Positions 1-15,000 of a DNA stretch of 64,000 nucleotides are shown one piece after another; position 1 is the stretch's first letter, and every line of letters starts with the position of its first letter. The stretch comes from an uncultured Lentisphaerota bacterium (GTDB taxonomy: Bacteria > Verrucomicrobiota > Kiritimatiellia > CAIQIC01). Made by a program: the position numbers and the translations under genes. The stretch covers positions 62,001 through 126,000 of the forward strand of contig CAITZM010000175.1 in NCBI GenBank assembly GCA_903896925.1, given 5' to 3'. Below the pieces are notes generated by a model, which had not been told where the DNA came from, did no database searches, and was given only the letters and a program-made list of their open reading frames with translations.

Positions 1-1
1 C

Positions 2-3000
2 GTGAGCGCTGCCCTGCTCGACCTCAATGGGTTTGATCAAACGGTCGCGGGTGTGACGTCCGGCGCGGGCAGCAGCGGAGCCAAGGTGATCGGCAACTCG
101 GCGGGCGCTGGCGCCACCTTCACGGTCAGCAACTCCGACAACTATGTCTTCTTGGGCGGCTTCGGCGGCAATCTGAGCCTGGTCAAGGAGGGACCCGGCC
201 TGCTATCCATCGGCAACAGCGCGCACACGGGCAGCACCCTGATCAACAGCGGCATGTTGCAACTCGGCACCAACGGCGCCTTCGGCTCGCTCGGGCTGGG
301 GCCGGTGACGAATAGCGGCGTGTTGGCCTTCAACCGGTCCGACAGCTACACCGTGTTCAGCTCCATCACGGGCCCGGGTGTCTTGCTGCAGATGGGCAAT
401 GGCGTGACGCTCTTGAGTGGGCAGAACACCTTCACCGGCGGCCTCCTGATCACGAACGGCGAAGCCGGCGCGGTGCTGGACAGCGGCTGGGGTGCGGCAG
501 GCAACCTGATCAGCGTGAGCGGCGGCGCGCTCGCCGTCAATGGCACGACGATCCAGAGCATGGGACCGCACCCTCTGAACGCGGGTACCTTCAACGGCGG
601 AGTGGATGTATTCAGTCCTTATGGGGCCTTCGTCATCGCCACCAACCTGAGCGGCGGCAGCAGCTTGACCAAACTCGGCAAGGGCGTCCTGATCCTGCAG
701 GGTACGAACACCTATAACGGGGGCACGACCGTCAGCAACGGCACACTGCGCCTGCTGGCCGGCGGTGGCGACAACCTGCTGGCCGCGGACGGCGCGCTCA
801 ACCTGGTGGGCGGCACGCTTGATTTGGCGGGCAGCAGCCAGACAACGACCAGCCTGGTGTTGCAAGGCGGTAGCGTGCAGAACGGCAGCCTCACGGTCGC
901 CACCAGCAACCTGGTCCTGTCGGCGGGGATGGCCGCTGCTGCCCTGAACCTGCAGGGGAGCGCTCCGCTGGTCAAGATTGGCAGCGGGTATTTAGCGCTG
1001 CTGGGCAACAACACCTACAGCGGGGCGACCGTGTTGAGCAACGGCACGCTGGCGATTGTCAGCGATGCCAACATCGGCGGTTCGTCCGGCAGCACCATCA
1101 CGTTCGCGGGCGGCATCCTTGGTATCCTCGGCAATGCGCTGCCCAACCTCGACGGACACGACGTCAACTACAACACCTTCAACGGCGGGTTCGATATTGC
1201 CACGCCCGGCGTTGCCTTTACGCTGACCAACGCCATCAGTGACGGCGGCAGCCTCACCAAGGCGGGCCTGGGCACCTTGGTGCTGGCCGTAGCGAACAGC
1301 TATAGCGGGCCGACGATCATCAACGCGGGCACGCTGCAAGTGGACAACGGTGGGGCGACGGGGACGTTGGGCTCGGGCATCGTTACGAACAATGCCAGCC
1401 TGGTGTTCTTCCGGTCGGACAGCTATGGGGTAACCAATAACATCGTGGGCACCGGTGCCACCACGGTGCGCAGCGGCGTGCTGAACTACGGTGTCGGAGG
1501 CATCACGAACGGCCGGCTCTTCGTGGCCGACACGCCGGGCCTGAACGCAACGTTCAACCTGACCAGTGGCGTGGTGCGCATCACCCAGACCGCGAACAAT
1601 CAGTTCATCATTGGCAACGCCCCCAATGCGCTGGGCACCTTCAACATGAGCGGCGGCCTGCTGACGTCTTCCAATGAACTCTGGATCGCCGGTGGCGTGA
1701 GCAACAGCCGGGGCTTCTTCAATCTCACGGGCGGCTCGGTCGTGGTGAGCAACTGGACGGCTGTCGGCCGCGGTGCGGCGAACGGCTCGGTAGGCAACTA
1801 CGGCGAGTTGAACATCAGCGGCGGCGCGTGGAGCAACCAGGCGAATAACGGCATGACCATCGCCTCCTATGGCGGCAATACCGGCCGGGTGACGGTTACG
1901 GGTGGCAGTCTCTACGTCCAGAACGCGCTCTATGTGGGAGAAGGGAATGGCGCCGTGGCCACCGCGCCAGCGGTCGGTATGATGGTGATCGGGGGCGGCA
2001 CCGTTTATGCAGGCAATTCCCTGATGGTGGGGCAGAGCGCCGCCGGGATCGGCGCCCTCATTCAAACCGGCGGCGTTTTGAACGTGGCCGCCGGCGAGTT
2101 CGACATGGGCAATGCCAACGCGCTGAACTATGGCTTCTATATGAACGCGGGCGGCATCGCCTCGAACGCGAACTGGATGCAGGCCGGCCGCGGCGGCATG
2201 GGTGTCATCTATCTGGTCGGTGGCACCAACTTCATCAATGCCAGCAGCCAGGGTCTGTTGGCGGGTATGAGCGGGAGCGGCAGTTCCACCGGTGTGATCT
2301 ACATTGCGGGCGGTACGCTCCGCGACACGGGGCGTCTCGGCGTCGGCTGGGCTGGCAGCAGTCGCGCAGAAGTGACCATCGGAGGCAATTCCTCCGTCAT
2401 CATCGGCAGCGGCGGGGTGGAATTCAACCAGGCCAACACCACGATGTCGTTCTTGAACCTGAACGGCGGCACGCTTTCGACGTTGAATGTCTACAAGAAC
2501 GTGGCTGGCGGCTGGAGTGTGCTCAATCTCAATGGCGGTACGCTCCTGGCTCAGGGCAACCAGACCTTCATGGGGCCGGGCGCCGGTGGCGTGGGTGCAC
2601 TGGATGCTGCCTATGTATATGGTACTGGGGCGCTGATCGATTCCTCCAACTTCAACATCACCATTTCCCAGAACTTGCTGTCCCCGACGGGGCAAGGGGT
2701 GACGAGCATTCCTTGGAGCGGCTCGATGGTGGGTTATGTCGGTGCGCCCTATGTGGCGATCAGCGGCGGCGGCGGCACGGGCGCGACGGCGATAGCCCAG
2801 TTCGACTTCACCAGCGGTTCGGTGACGGGCATCCTGCTCACCAGCGCCGGGGTGGGGTATACGAGCACACCTACCGTGGCGCTGGTCGGTGGCGGTATTG
2901 CCAGCAACTACCTGGGCATAGCTTTCATCGGGGCCAACAACGCCGGAGCGGTGACCAAACAGGGTGGTGGGGCGCTGCTCTTGACGGGCACCAACACCTA

Positions 3001-6000
3001 TGCTGGCGGTTCGGTGATCAACAACGGCCTGCTGGTCTTCGCCTCGACCAACGCGATAGGCAGCGGCTTCGTCACCATCAATAATGGAGGCGCGCTGGGC
3101 GTGACTGGCTCCTATGGCAGTGCGTCGGCCTGGCTTGACAGCGGCAGGATCGCCACGAATTCCACCGGGGCCCTAGCGTTGGGCGCCGCCAACGCCGCCG
3201 AGGATATCAACTTCATGACGGCGGCCGGTGGTGTCTATAGCAATCTGTACGTCGGGGCGCTGTCGCCGGTGCTCTACTCCGGCGCGCTGTCCTTCTACAA
3301 TAATGATTATCGGCTGGGCGGGGGCGGCAGCACGTTGGCGCTAACCAACGATCTGGCCGGCAACACGCTGAACATCGGCCTGCCGGGCACCAGTGTGACC
3401 AACACGGTTGCGCTCAACGGTTTCCTCTCGTTTGTGGGCGGTATCGTGGTGAACAGCAACGCGGTTCTGAGCCTGGCCGGTCCGGCCCTCGGCACCATCA
3501 GCCTCACGAATGCCACCGTGCAGGTGCGTGGCGCGGCGGTGAACAGTCTGGCCCTCAACCCGGCCCTCGCCGGCAGCGTCACGTTCGACATCAACACGGC
3601 GGGCCACACCGTCACGCTGGGCGACAACCTGACAGCGGGTGGCCCCTTCACCAAGGCGGGTTCGGGGGTGTTGGCGCTCGGTGGTGCGAACTCATTCAGC
3701 AGCAATGTGACCGTAGCGGCGGGTGCGCTGCGAATCACCAGCAGCGATGCGCTTAATGGAACGGGCAGCAATGTCACGGTCGCCAGCGGCGCGGCGCTCC
3801 AGTTGCAGGGGGGCATCACCCCCGCGGCGGATGACCTGTTGACGTTGAACGGCGCCGGCGTGGCCAACGACGGCGCGCTGCGCAACATCGCCGGGAGCAA
3901 CACGTGGGCGGGTCCCATCACGCTGGGCAGTGCCTCGCGCGTCAATACGGACGCCGGTCTCCTGACGCTGTCCGGGCGCATCACCAACGGCACGAACCTG
4001 TTGACCGTCGGCGGGGTGGCTAACACGGTGATCAGCGGCCCGATTCTTGGCGGCACAGGCGGCCTGACCAAAGACGGCTCCGGCATCCTCACGCTGACCG
4101 GCAGCAACCTGTACACCGGCACCACGACCATCAGCGCGGGCGGTCTGGTGTTGGACTTCTCGCAGCCCGGCGCACCGCTCAACAACATCATCAACAACAC
4201 CGCCTTGGCGATGGGCTATAACGTGCTGGGCACGAACGCGTCGTTGCTGGTCATCGGGCAGGGGGCGGGCGTCACCACCCAGTCGTTCAACGGCGTGACG
4301 CTCAATCCGGGCAATAACTCCATCGTGGCCAGCAATTTTAATGGCGGCGGCACAACGGTTCTCAGGTTGGGCACGGTCACCCGCGCCACCGGCGGCGGTC
4401 TCCTTGACCTCACTCTGCCGGGCGGCAATGGCAGGATCACCACCACGAGCGCGACCAATACGGTTGGTATTTTTGACGCATGGGTGACGGTCAACAAGCA
4501 GGACTGGGCGGCGTTGAATGGCACGAGCTTCACCGCCTTTACCAACTACACCTTGGTCGATCCGTTCCTCAGGGTTATCCCTAGCCTGAACACGTACGCC
4601 GTCAAGGTGACGAGCGGGGTTGGCGTCACCAACTTCCTGGGGGTGGACCCCACCAGCATCAAGACCCTGTTGGTCAATGATCCGACCAAGAACCATGTCA
4701 TCGTCATGAGCGGTCAAACCCTGCGCATGGGTTCACCCGGTGCCATCATGCTGGCCAGCGGCTCCGGCGGTTTGACCGTGGGTACGAACGTCAACGATGG
4801 TTTTCTCACGGCGGGCAGCGATCTCACGCTGATCAATTATTCCACCAATACGCTCGTCATCAACTCTTCCTACACCAATGGGAGTTCGCTGACGATCAAT
4901 GGTGGTGGGCCGGTTGTTTTCAACGGCATCACTGCCAGCGCGGGTGCGACCTATCTCAATAATGGCGCGGTGAGGTTCAACAACCAGAACACCCTGACCG
5001 GTGCGGTCAATATCCGCGGTGGTACGGTGACCCTGTCCGGCACCAGCTTCAATACGTTGGGTGCGGTGACGCTTCAGGACAGCTCCACGTTGAACCTCAA
5101 CGGGCCGACAACCTTGGGGACGAACAGTATGATCGTGGGTTCGTTGGCAGGTGACCGTGCCACCGTCGTGATCGGCGCCAATGCGACGATGGCCAAGTTG
5201 TTGGTCGGTACTGTCAGCGGCGCGGCGGGCGCGGTCGTCCAGAACAGCGGCGCCGTACTCGCAGGTCCCGGAGTGGGCGGCGTGGATGTTTTAAGCCTGG
5301 GTAACGGCGGCTATGGTTATTACCAGCTGAACGGGGGCACGCTGCTCTCCGGGCAGTTTGCGCCGGGCGGTAGCGCGGCAGGTGGTACTGGCGTTTTCGA
5401 TCAATACGGCGGCGCGACGACGGTCAATGGGCAGTGGTTCATCTTGGGCTGGGGCGGCACGAGCCGGGGCGTGGTGAATCTGTTCAACGGTACGATGTCG
5501 TTCGTCACCAACCAGCAGCCTTTGACGTTGGGCTATACCGGCAACACCAATTTTGGCGCCATCAACCTGCTCGGCAGTTCGGTGGTCTTTGACACGACCG
5601 GTGGCACCAACGGTCTGCCGGTTGAAATGATGAGGACGGCCGGTAATTCGACCAGCGTGATCAACCTCAACAGCGGCACCTTGGAGGCCAATCAGATCAA
5701 GGCCAGCACAGCCGGTCTTTCACTGCTTAACTTCAATGGCGGCACGCTGCAGGTCAACGCCAGTTCGGTGTTCAGCAACACGTTCCTCACCGGTCTGACG
5801 GCGGCGACGATCTATTCCGGCGGAGCGACCCTGGACACGACGAACAACGCCAGCGTGACCATTCCGCAGAACCTCACCGGCCCGACCGGCTTCGGCTTGA
5901 CCGGCATTGCCTTGGCGAACAATGGCGCGGGCTATATCGGCGCGCCGGTGGTGGTGCTCACGGGCGGCAACGGCACGGGCGCCACGGCCATTGCACAGGT

Positions 6001-9000
6001 GGATCTGGGCAGCGGTCAGGTGACCAACCTGCTGATTACCAGCGCGGGTTCCGGCTATCTGCCCACGGATGCGCTGACGGTCCAGCTCCTCGGCGGCGGT
6101 TTCACGCGTGCGGCGACGCCCGGCACCTATCGCTGGGCGGCGAATGTCAACAGCGGCAGCCTGACGGTGAATGGCGGCGGCGTGCTGACGCTGACCGGCA
6201 CCAACTCCTATGGTGGCACCTCGATCGTCAACAGCGGCTCTCTGGTGTTCCAGCCCGCGTTGCTGACGACGAACAAGGTTGGCGGCCTTGGAGGCGAGGG
6301 CGCGGTTGTGCAGAACGGGCCCGGTGTGACCATCCTAGGTGGCGACAGCTCCACCTTCGCCGGGAGTGCGACGATCAATACGGGCACGCTGCAGTTCGCC
6401 ACGCTGAATTCGTTGCCGACCCATGCGCTCGGCGGTGTGCTGGTGACCAACCAAGGCGTGGCCGCCTTGGGTTTCACAGGCATTGAGGGCGCCAAGTCGT
6501 TGACCAATTTCAACACGACCTCGCCGGGTATCATCGCTTTCATGCCTGTCAGTGGCACGGATACGTTCAACTTCGCCGGGGCGGGTCTCTCCAATGCCTT
6601 TTTCGGGGGCCTGACCAGCGCCACGTTCGGCGGGACCTACACTCCCTATAACAATGCCTATCAGTTGACGGGCATCCGGGGCAACGCCCTGACCTTTACC
6701 AACGCCATCGGCGGCAGCAGTTCCGTCAGCATCGGTACGGGCTTCGGCGTCTCCTCCGGTCTGGTTGTGTTCACTGCGGCGAATAACACCTACAGCGGCC
6801 CGACGGTTATAGCTCCCAACAGCACCTTGCAAGCCGGCGCGGCTAATGTGATCGGCAGCCAATCCGCGGTGACGCTCAGCAATGGTGCGGTCTTCAACGT
6901 CGCCGGTTTCAACCAGTCACTCGGCTCGCTGGCCGGTCTCGGCAGCATCATCAACACCAATGCCAAGATGACCTTGACCGTCGGAGATAATGGTGCCAGC
7001 ACCCTGTTCGGCGGCACGATCAGCGGCAGCCAGGATCTGGTCAAGGCGGGCAGCGGCATCTTGAACCTGACGAACAGCAACTTCTACACGGGGTCGACCA
7101 TCGTCAATGGCGGCACGTTGCAACTGGCGCCGGCCCAGACCAACTATGCCGGGTTGTGGGAAACCTATACCAACGTGGCCAGCGTCTGGGCTCCGGTGGG
7201 CATGACCAAGCTGACAACCACCAGCTATCCGCGTTTTGCCGAAACCAACCTCGCCTCCATCGTGGGCACTCCGGCGTGGCCCAGTAACGCGCCACAAAAT
7301 GCCACCATGGGTTACCTCGGCTATGTCTACAACAATGCCGGCTCCAACGCCACGTGGACGTTTGCGGCCAACATAGACGACGGTTCCCAACTCTTGATTG
7401 ATGGCAGGCTGGTGCTGTCGTCCGCTGGCAACGCGACCGTGATGACCAATATCACACTCTCACCGGGGGCGCACTCGATCGACTATCGTATCCAGAATGG
7501 CACGGGCGGCTATGGCACCTACGGCCTCTTCGGCTCCGGTACCGGCATCGGCACCGGCGGCAGCATCGGATTTGGCTATGACCCGCTGGGACGTGGGCAA
7601 GCGGTCGCTGGGAACTACGTCATTCCGGCCGATCCGGGTAACGGCACCTTCTTCACCACGGCAGCCGGTGTGTTGCCCGCCGCCACGCCGCTCTATATCG
7701 CCACTGGCGCCACCGTGGACCTCAACGGCGCCGTCCAGAACATCGCGATGCTCTCCGACTACGCCGGTGGTGGCGGCCTCGTCACCAATACGGCGCTGGC
7801 GGCCAATGCGGTGCTCCAGATCGCCACGCTCGCCGGCAGCAACACTACCTTCAGCGGCAATATCAGCGACGCCTCCGAGTCCAACAACATCAGCCTGTGG
7901 ATCGGCGGTTCGGGCACCCAGGTCTTGGCTGGCACCAACAGCTATCACGGCGGCACGGTCATCTCCGGCGGCGTGCTGCAGTTTGCCCAGACCAGCGCCA
8001 TCTCGCCTTACAGCAACGTGCTGATCAATGCGGGTGGCACGCTCGCCAATGCCGGGGCCTACATCAATGTGAACGACTGGCTCAACAGCGGCAGCATCGC
8101 CAGCAATTCGGCCGGCAGCCTCGCGTTTACGACGGCGGCCAATCTGAGCGAAGCGGTCAACTTGGCGCTGGCGGGCGGCGGCCAGTACAGCAACCTGTAC
8201 CTGGGCGCCATTGGAAACATCACTTTCAACGGCACCGTGATCCCCGCGGCGGGCATCACGCGGCTCGGTGGCGGCGGCGGAAAATTGACCATCGCTAATC
8301 CCCTCGTCTCCGGCAGCGTGGCAATCGGTGGCGGTCTGGGCACGGTCGTGTTGTCCAATACCCTGAACACCTACACCAGCACGGTGCTCAACGCCGGCAT
8401 ATTGCAGGTCACCGCCGATGCCGCGCTGGGCACCGCGACCGCAGGGCAGACGAACATCACCTTCGCTCTGGGCGGTACGCTCCAGGCCGGCGCCCCCACT
8501 GTCGTGCTCGCGGCCACCCGCACCCTGTTGGTGACCAACGGGGTGCTCGGTACGCTCGACAACAACGGCAATTCTTTCACCATCAACGGGAACATTGTGG
8601 GCACCGGCACACTGGTTTCCACCGGCGCGGGCACCAACACGCTCGGCGGCCTGGCGAACACGGTGCAAGGCATCCAGGCGCGCAACGGCACGCTGATCTT
8701 CGCCCCGGGCAGTTCCAACAACATTGCCGGCGGCAACAGCACCAACATCTACGGCTTGCAAGTAGCACCGGTCACGGGTGACCGCGCGATCGTGCGCTTC
8801 AACCCGACCGCCGGCCAGACCAACATCATCCTTGGCACGCTGCGGGTGGGCAACGGCACCAACTCCGCCGGTGTGGTTTATCAGACCAGCGGCTTGGTCC
8901 TGCAAAACGGCGGCAACGCCAATCAGGACTTCGCCATTGGTTCCGGCGGCGGTTACGGCTACTACAAGTTGACGGGCGGCACGGTGGTGGGTAACCAGAT

Positions 9001-12000
9001 GGAGATCAGTTCGGTCAATACGGGCGCCGGCGGCGTCGGCGTCATGGATATCCTGGGTGGCACGGTGTCGCCGCAGCAGTACTTCATGATCGGCCGTTCA
9101 GCCAATGGCATCGGGGTGGTCACCGTGGCCAATGGCGGCGTGCTGAATGGAGCGGTCAATAACACCGCCGGGATCGCCTTCGGCTGGGACGGCAGTGCCA
9201 ACGGCTACGGCGTGCTCAATATTCTGAACGGCGGCCTGGTGAATGCGGGCATTGGTGGCAAGACGCTGGACCTCGGGGCCAATAGCGGGACCAACACCGG
9301 TATTGTCAACCTCAACCTGGGCGGTACGGCCATCGTGTCCCAGATCACCCGCAGCCAGGTGGGGACGGGTATCCTCAACTTCAACGGTGGCCTCCTGATC
9401 GCGAGCAACAACGCGAACGCCACGCTGATCAATAGCAACCTGTCGGGCGCCTACGTCTACCAGGGCGGGTTCAATATCTCCAACAATGTCAACAGCGCCG
9501 TGCTGCAGCCCTTGCTGGCGCCCACGGGGTACGGCGTCTCCGGTATCGGGCTGGCGGATGGTGGCACGAACTATCTTGGCGTGCCGGCGCTCCTGATCAC
9601 GGGCGGCAACGGCACGGGTGCCACGGCCATCGCGCAGATCAATGCGGCGGGCGTGATCACGAACATTCTGGTTACGAACTATGGCGTCGGCTATCTGCCG
9701 GGCGATGTGCTGACCGTCCAGGTGCTGGGCGGCGGTGCAAGCATCAACGGCCTGCCGGGTGTGGTGACTCTGGGCGCGAACGCCAGCGGCGGTCTGGTCA
9801 AGACAGGGCCAGGCATCCTGACGCTGGGCGGCAACAATACCTACACCGATCTCACGACCATTGTCGCCGGCCATCTCCAACTCGGCAGCGGTGGCACCTC
9901 CGGCTCCCTGGCCAACCCGAATGTAGTCTTCTCGAACACGGCGAGCTGGCTGGGCTTCAACCACAGCGACACGATCACCAACAGCCTCGTCTTGCAAACG
10001 CCCAACGGCAAACTTGCGGCCATCGTCCAGAATGGCAGCGGCATGCTGGTGCTGACAAACACCGTGCAGCAATTCAATGCGGCGGCCATCAGCAACGGTC
10101 TGATGTTCTTTGCCTCGGCCGCTGCGGTGCCGACGAATGCGACCGGCCGCAATAGCATCACCCTGGCCACCGGCGGTGGCGTGCTCGTGACGAACCTCTA
10201 CGGCAGCATCAACGGCTGGCTGAACAGCGGGATGATCACCAACATCCCCGGCGGCGGCATGCTGGCGTTGACGACCGGCGTCAACACCGAGAACGTCAAC
10301 TGGGTGGCGGCAAACGGCACCGTCTACAGCAACCAGTACATCGGCGTCGCCCCGGGCCATGTGGCGACCTTCCTGGGCTCGCTGACGCCGGTCGGCACCA
10401 ACTATCTCGTGGGTGGCGGCGGCGGCACCCTGGTCATCGGCAACGTCAACGCGTTCTCGGACGCGAATGCGTTGACCAACCGCAGCGTCGCCTTCGGCGC
10501 GGGTGGCCCGACCGGCGCCGTGTACGTGGTCGGCCCGCAGAACTACACCGGTGGCACGACGCTCACGAACACCATGGTTTCCATCAGCGCGGACAACAAC
10601 CTCGGGTATGGCAATCTCACCATCAATTCGGGTGGCGTGTTGCAGATCATGAATGCGCCGAATTTTGCGACCGTCAAGCAACTGGCGTTCAATGCGAACG
10701 GCACCATCAATCTGGGCCTGGACATCGCAACCGGCTCGACGGCCACGCTGTTCGGTGCGGTCAGCGTCACGGGCAATGGCAGCCAGCAATTTTACAAGTG
10801 GGGCGGCGGCACGCTGATCTTCAACGGCAACAATGTCACGGTCGGGGCTACCGGCCAGCGCTGGGCGTTCTCCGCCGGCACGACCATCGTGGACAGCAAT
10901 GCCGTGGTGAATTCCGCCTCGTCCTTCCAGATCGTCGGCTACAACAATGGCGACAACGCTGCGCTGCTGTTGCGCAACAACGGCGTATACATCACCAGCG
11001 GTAACGGCGCCAACAACCTGATTCTGGCCGACGCCGTCGGCAGCGCGGGCACGATGACTGTGCAGGACAACGCGCAGTTCCTGCAAAACGGGGGCGGCGG
11101 AACGTACATCGGCAACGGCGGCACGGGCATGCTCACGGTGAACGGCGGCAATGTGCTGCTGGGTGCCACGGTCCTAGGTTTCGCCGCCTCGGGTGTAGGC
11201 ACGATCAATGTGAATGGCGGCTCGCTGAGCGTAGGCAACCTGACCATCGGCAACGCCACGGGCGCGTTGGCCACGAACAACCTCAACGGCGGGGTGGAAC
11301 TCATCCGCGGCACCTATATCACGAAGGTCGGCGGCACGGCGGTCTTCAACTTCAACGGCGGCACGCTGCGCGCGGGCAACAACTTCGTCTTCTCGAATTT
11401 GTTCAATGTGGCGACGTTGAACGGCTTCTCCACCCTCGACAGCAGCAACTTCACGGTCACGCTGAATCAGGCCTTCACCGGCACCGGCTCGCTGACGAAG
11501 CAGGGCAGCGGCACGCTGCTGGTCAACAGCCCGAGCAACACCTTTGCGAACATCCAGGACAACGCGGGCCAGATCCAGTTCGCGGCCACGAGCGGGATGA
11601 CGCCAGGCCGGACGCTGACGATCAATGCCGGGGCTGCGGCGGGCTATTCCAGCGCCAATGCGAACGGTCTGGATCAGGGCTTCCTGCTGCGCGTGGCATC
11701 GAACTCGGTGGGCACGGTGGCGCTGGGCAGCAACAGCACCAGCAACCTCGACTTCAGCTTGGCCGGCGCCAACCTGACGAACGTCAGTCTGGGCGCCATC
11801 GGCACGACGCCGTGGACCTACAGCGGCGTACTCACGAATTTCGGCAGCACCTACCGTCTCGGCGGCGGCGGCGGCACGCTGGTGATCACCAACAACCTGA
11901 CGCCGGGCCCGGGCACCAACCTCGTCGCCTTTGGCAACGGCGGCCAAGGCACGTTGATCCTCACCGGAACGAACACGTGGACGAGCACGACCGTCAGCGG

Positions 12001-15000
12001 CGGCGTGGTCCGCTATGGCAGCACGAACGCGATGGGCCTGAACGTCACGGTGGCGTCGGGTGGCGCCATTGCCAATAATGGCGCGCTGGATACGAACCTC
12101 TTCGCTCAGCTCAACACCGGTTCTGCGGGCGCCTTTGTGTTCGTGGCGAACAACACGAACCCTGTGGCCGGCAACATCAATCTGGGCGCTTATCCGAACC
12201 TTAGCATCGGTGCGGCCGGCGGCTCGTGGACCAACGATGGCGCCATCCTGCCCTACGGCACCACCTACCAGCTCGGCGGCGGCGGCGGCACCCTGGTGCT
12301 CACCAACAGCGCGCTGAACGGCGCAGGTACGAATTTGGTCGCGTTCAGCGGCAGCAACGCTGGCACGCTTGTCCTGGCCGGCACGAACACCTTTGACGGC
12401 GGCACGACGATCGGTGCGTTGGGTAACGTCATCGCCACGACCATGGGCTTGGGCACGGGTGCGGCCACCAACAACGGTACGCTGACCTTCAATATGACTT
12501 CGACGGCTGGCGCTACCACGAACGGCGTGTTGCAAAACCTGCTCAGCGGCACGGGCAATCTGGTGCTCAACAACCAGATGCACGCGACTCAGTTGATCAT
12601 CACGAATAGCAACCCGTTCAGCGGTCCGGTCTATATCAACAGCGGCATGCTGTCGCTCTCGAACCAGACCTCGGGCCAGACCTCGTTGGCCAGCACGTCC
12701 ATCAATCTGGGCAACGGTATCTCGAATGCCTGGCTGCGGCTTTATGCCAACCAGCAGCTCAATCCGGCTGCCATCCTGAACGTGACCGGCGGCACCGCCA
12801 ATTCCAAGTTTGAGATGAACGGGTTTACCCAGACCGTGGCCGCCATCAACAGCGCCGGTGCGCTGGCCATCATCCAGAATATGGAAGTTGGCGGCTCGGG
12901 CTCGGGCCTGTTGATCGTTTCCAACGACACGGTGAACAGCCTGTGGGCCGGCTATATGCGCAACATGACCGGCACGCTGGCCTTGAACAAGGCGGGCGCG
13001 GCGCAGCTGACCTTGGTTGGCAATCAGATCGCCTACACCGGGGCGACCGTGGTGAATGGCGGCACTCTGCTGCTGAGCAACACCACGATCTTTGCCAGTC
13101 CCGTGACGGTCAACGGCGGCCAGTTGTTGCTGGCGACTCCGGGCAATACCACGGTGATGAGCCAGATGGTGACCAATAATGCCAACAACGGCCTCGGTTT
13201 CTCCGGCGGCACAACCTTCAGCATTGGCGGCCTCGCGGGCAACGGCAGCATCACGCTTTGGAGCCAGACGGGGGGCGGAGTGACGTTGAATGTCGGCGGC
13301 GGCAATTCGAATACGACCTACAGTGGCTCGCTCGCTGACGTCGGTCCGGGTAATTACTATCAAGGCAACCTGGTCAAGACGGGTTCCGGAACCCTGACGC
13401 TGACCGGCACGAACACCTATCATGGCTACACCCTGCTCAATGCGGGCATCCTGCAGGCCGATGCAGGCCTGGGCCTCTCGCCCTATGCCAACGTGAACTT
13501 CAACGGCGGCAGCCTGGCTTCCGTCCCCGGCTTGATCACCAATGCGGTGGGCCTTGGCGCCGGGCAGTTCAATATCCTCAACGGCGGCTTCAGCGCCGTC
13601 GGCACGCCGACCATCGTGTCGCTCGGTGGCGTGGGCAGTCCGTCGGGCCTGGCTTGGGGTACACCGTCGTTCTCGCCGACGACCTTCATGCTCAACGAAA
13701 CCAACGCCAACAACACGCTGACGCTCCTCAATAACATCGATCTGTTCGGCAACAACGCGGCGGTCGGCGCCAACGCGACCAATCCCAACGCCCTGGCGGT
13801 CATCAGCGGCGTGATCAGCGACAGCCTCGGGACCGGCAGCCTCATCAAGCGCGGCGGCGGAACGCTGGTGCTGGCGGGCGCGAACACGTATACGAACGGC
13901 ACCTTCATCGCGGGCGGCAATTTGGCCATGACCAACGACCTGCTCGGTGTGCCCGGCACTCCGCTGTTCCTCACGAACAACGGCGCCTTCGAGGCCAGCG
14001 GTAACTTCACGCTGAACAATCGCGCCGTGTTGGTGCAGACCGGCGGCGGCAAGATTAATGTGGATGCCGGGCTCACGTTGACCATCACGAACAATATTCT
14101 GGCGGCCGGTGGCGCGCTGACCAAGGTCGGCTCGGGCACGCTGCTGCTCACGGCAGGCCCGACGCGGAGCCAGCTGACCAATGGTCTCAATGCGAACGCG
14201 GGCGTGCTGCTGATGACCAACAACAATCTGTGGCTCAACAACAGCGCCGCCAACATTGGGCAGAATGTCGGCGATGCCGGCACGGTGATCTTGGGCGATA
14301 ATGCGGTCTGGGCCTCGACCAACATGCCTAATGGAACCGGTGGCCCCATTCTCGCCGTGGGCAATGCCGGTCGGGGTACGCTGATTATCCAAGGCAATGC
14401 CAACATTACCAACCGGCTTTACGTCGGCAACGCGGCGGGCAGCGCCGGCGCGGTCTATCAGCGCAGCGGCACCTCGGTCTGGTGGAACGGCACCGCGTCC
14501 GACGGCAAGATGGGCGTCAACGGGTATGGCTATTACGAGCTGGCTGGCGGCTCGATGATGCAGGCGGGTTTCTCCCAGATCGGCGCCAACCTGACCGGTG
14601 TCGGCGTGGTGGCTCAACTGGGCGGCAGCTTCGTCCAGCAGACGACCCTCGGTGGGCAGCTGGCCCTCAGTCGTGGCGGCGTTGGCGTCTATAACCTGCT
14701 CGGCGGCACCTTCGTTTCTTCGAATACGGTGAACCTGGGTGAAGCCAGCGATAACGCTTTGACGAACGGCGTGGCCATCTTCAACATGCTGGGCGGCTCG
14801 GCGCGGGTCGTTGGCAACATGAGCATGGCCAATCGCACCAATATGACCATGGCTGCGATCAACCTGGACGGCGGAGTGCTGACGGTCAACCAGATCCAGC
14901 GCGGCGTGACCTCCAATTCGCCGACGTTCGTCAACTTCAACGGCGGCACGCTGCAGGCGCGCCAGAACGGCGCCTTGTTCGGCACCGGCACCGCCGCGCC

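Noticed and set aside
992-11086. Other long minus-strand ORFs under the giant gene (567, 341, 481 and 662 aa)
   Set aside because: Same shadow-frame composition; the plus frame has clear PATR repeats throughout.
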